DNA of 7,883 bases from Oligoflexaceae bacterium. Lineage in GTDB: Bacteria > Bdellovibrionota_B > Oligoflexia > Oligoflexales > Oligoflexaceae. The position numbers were made by a program, and so were the translations under genes. The notes under the pieces are model-generated. The model did no database searches, was not told where the DNA came from, and saw only the letters and a program-made list of their open reading frames with translations. Below, in pieces: positions 6,218 to 7,883 of the stretch; positions within the stretch are counted from its first letter, which is position 1, and every line of letters begins with the position of its first letter. The stretch is from contig CANJJY010000211.1 of the NCBI GenBank assembly GCA_947474445.1, positions 1 through 7,883 of the forward strand, in the 5' to 3' direction.

Positions 6218-6242
6218 AAGCGCAAAAGCGATTTTGCGACTT
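6218..6242 (-). terminator. Inverted repeat after the lytic transglycosylase gene, possible terminator
   Basis: CGCAAAA (6221-6227) and TTTTGCG (6232-6238) pair perfectly as a 7-bp stem with a 4-nt loop. AAG and CTT outside extend it by three pairs if one A is bulged. It begins about 27 nt after the stop of the lytic transglycosylase in the leftward direction. It is the cleanest hairpin of the window and sits where a transcription unit should end. No U tract follows in the transcript, so intrinsic termination is not assured. Confidence 0.4.
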
Positions 6243-6268
6243 GCCTCCTTACGGCGGGACGGGACGAC

Positions 6269-7883
6269 CTACTGTGACGAGCTGAGCAAGCGATAGACTT
6301 CCCAATTTCGCCAAACATTTTTGACATATGAACTTGTTTCCCCAAAACTCAAACCCTCGATCCAGAGCAATGGATCAGCAGAAGATCGGCGTAATAGCCA
6401 GGCATCCACCACGTACTCCCCCGCATTGTAAGCTGCAAAAGCTTGTGGCCACTGCCCGCGATACCGTCGCCCTAACTCAGCAAGGTATGCCGTCCCCAAA
6501 CTTATATTTAATTCAGGCCTCAAAAGTTCTTGCGAGCTATCTTCCATCTTGATTCCCAGCCGCTTGGCAATTCGTTCGGCTGTCGGTGGAATAAGTTGCA
6601 TCAAACCGACCGCTTCTGCTGGGGAAATGGCCTCAGCAAGAAAACTACTTTCCTGTCGACTTATAGCCAAAGGAATTTCCGTATCCAGGTAGTTTTGTGA
6701 TGCCGCACGCTGATAACCCGTAAGGTAGGGTCGAGGAAAATAGATCAGCAATTGCTCAGGATATTCTGTCCATAGCGAAGGATACATAGTCGCCAGCTGC
6801 GAGCTCAACGCGATTGCATAGTTATGCTGTCCGGACATATGCAGAAGCCGCGAGACATAAAGCGAACCTTCGATTTCTCCCAGTAACTTATTCTTTTGTG
6901 CTACGTACATGTAAAGTTCGCGAGACACTGGCTTTGCCCAAAGATCGACGCGAGCCGCCAACAAAAGTTCAGCTCTGAGCAACAGTCGACTTGCTTCGGT
7001 ATCTTGTTCGTAAGCTGTGGCTTGGAATTCATTGAAGCCGCGCAGTCTTTTATCCGACTCGCTTGTTTTTGGCCAATTCTCTTTCCAATCGTATTGCACC
7101 CGCTGTTTAGGCAAGGCAACGACGTGATAAAAGCTGAGAGGAAATTCTCTTTTCAAGCGCAAGAAATAGGCATCTGCTTCGTTAACTTCGCCAGCTTCAT
7201 CGAGCGCTCGCCCTATCCAAAAGCAGAGCTTGGCTTTCTGTCCATCATCGTTTGGTTTTTCCGCCAGTTCTTTCCAAGAGACAATGGCTCCCGTTTTATC
7301 GCCAAGCATGTACTTATACCAGCCTTCGGTCCATTTGAGTCGATCGCGCCATTCACGACTCAGCTCGGGTAAGTTCTGTGCAATCTGATTGAATGCTAGT
7401 GACCCAGCAAAGTCCTTCTGTTCGTAGGCAATCCGTGAAGCTAAAATGTGGTAGGCATCCGCTTTCTGCTCATCAAGATTAACTTTCTGCGTCCGGCTGA
7501 GATCGGCTATCGTGGCAAAGCCTCTATTGATCAAATCGATACTTTGTTGGACGGCAACTCGCGCTGACTGATAATCACCGAGAAGAGCTTGCATCCGGCC
7601 GACCCACAACCCCGCTTCTACCTGCCTTTTTAACAACTCATAAGAGCTCCAACCCAGGCGAGAAGATTGGCCTGTTACAGATAATAGCAATTTTTGATGA
7701 ACACGGTAGGCTGCAGCTGCCTCTTCGCGCTTGCCAAGGCGCTTTTGGATTTGCACTAACCTGTCAGCTGCATTAACCGCTAACGCAATGGAAGCCCTGT
7801 CGCCTTCTAATTTGGGCATAGCTGCTTGCAGGGACAATGCTGCTGCGCGATAATCTTTGCGACAAAACGCCAGAATCCCGTTC
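6269..7883 (-). CDS. Slt-type soluble lytic murein transglycosylase, 5' end beyond the right edge
   Basis: A periplasmic enzyme that cleaves the glycan strands of peptidoglycan to 1,6-anhydro products. The frame is open to the window edge, so the start and any signal peptide are missing and 537 residues are visible (numbered here from the edge). Residues 1 to about 380 are alpha-helical, TPR-like repeats such as A-D-A-Y-H-I-L-A-S-R (141-150) and K-L-C-F-W-I-G-R-A-L-D-E-A-G (218-231), like the superhelical U domain of Slt70. The SLT catalytic domain spans about 400-530: the catalytic glutamate is E411 in S-R-Q-E-S-S-F, followed by A-V-G-L-M-Q-L-I-P (424-432), the A-A-Y-N-A-G segment (483-488) and E-T-S-S-Y-V-K-N-V (515-523). 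All key motifs are intact. A full length above 600 residues would be normal for the family. It is separated from the next leftward gene by 135 bp with a hairpin, so it probably ends a unit. Confidence 0.92.
   Translation of the reverse strand, partial: NGILAFCRKDYRAAALSLQAAMPKLEGDRASIALAVNAADRLVQIQKRLGKREEAAAAYRVHQKLLLSVTGQSSRLGWSSYELLKRQVEAGLWVGRMQALLGDYQSARVAVQQSIDLINRGFATIADLSRTQKVNLDEQKADAYHILASRIAYEQKDFAGSLAFNQIAQNLPELSREWRDRLKWTEGWYKYMLGDKTGAIVSWKELAEKPNDDGQKAKLCFWIGRALDEAGEVNEADAYFLRLKREFPLSFYHVVALPKQRVQYDWKENWPKTSESDKRLRGFNEFQATAYEQDTEASRLLLRAELLLAARVDLWAKPVSRELYMYVAQKNKLLGEIEGSLYVSRLLHMSGQHNYAIALSSQLATMYPSLWTEYPEQLLIYFPRPYLTGYQRAASQNYLDTEIPLAISRQESSFLAEAISPAEAVGLMQLIPPTAERIAKRLGIKMEDSSQELLRPELNISLGTAYLAELGRRYRGQWPQAFAAYNAGEYVVDAWLLRRSSADPLLWIEGLSFGETSSYVKNVWRNWEVYRLLSSSQ

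Noticed and set aside
6207..6296. 29-codon + strand frame starting at an ATG near 6207
   Set aside because: It overlaps the hairpin and the 3' end of the lytic transglycosylase in antisense and has no ribosome site.
6896..7372. Open frame of 158 codons on the + strand, opposite the lytic transglycosylase
   Set aside because: It is antisense to a gene with clear TPR-like and SLT structure, its translation shows no family features, and no good ribosome site precedes it. It is a shadow frame.
1..7883. Search for CRISPR arrays, insertion sequences, phage or toxin-antitoxin genes, and tRNA genes
   Set aside because: I saw no regularly spaced direct repeats, transposase motifs, terminal inverted repeats or tRNA-like cloverleaf sequence. 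The gene content is housekeeping in character.

Overview
The window reads as ordinary chromosome from a Gram-negative, aerobic bacterium with roughly half G+C by eye. It holds nine intact or partial recognisable or hypothetical genes plus one small membrane-protein gene. The Gram-negative lifestyle is suggested by a Slt-type murein lytic transglycosylase and a YacG-type gyrase inhibitor. Aerobic respiration is suggested by a heme O synthase. The exact phylum cannot be fixed from the sequence. A proteobacterial or Bdellovibrionota-like genome is a plausible inference, not a demonstration.

Layout from left to right. At the left edge lies the 5' end of a methionine aminopeptidase gene (map), reading leftwards off the window. 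Just upstream of it, in the same direction, is a gene for a secreted family-5 solute-binding protein. That gene starts 78 bp from a divergent rightward pair: an FAD-dependent oxidoreductase of the DAO/DadA type and yacG. This pair converges on a long leftward series. In transcription order from the right edge the series is: the 3' part of a Slt-type lytic transglycosylase (its start lies beyond the window), a 48-residue single-pass membrane protein, heme O synthase, a D-2-hydroxyacid dehydrogenase, a short stand-alone Nfu/NifU C-terminal-type iron-sulfur protein, and a 97-residue hypothetical protein.

Functional reading. The small membrane protein and heme O synthase may serve terminal-oxidase assembly, and the Nfu-type protein may serve Fe-S cluster delivery, so part of the leftward run is loosely respiratory. 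The dehydrogenase and the 97-residue protein have no evident link to that theme. The genes are close (gaps of 36, 55 and 90 bp), so heme O synthase to the hypothetical protein could be one transcript. The lytic transglycosylase is separated by 135 bp containing a clear inverted repeat and probably forms its own unit.

No tRNA, rRNA, CRISPR array, insertion sequence, phage gene, attachment site or long repeat was seen. There is no gene-free stretch over 300 bases once the 48-residue gene at 5987-6133 is recognised. I found no convincing new multi-gene system. The items most worth a second look are the 48-residue membrane protein, the unidentified 97-residue protein, and the variant Nfu-type protein next to it.
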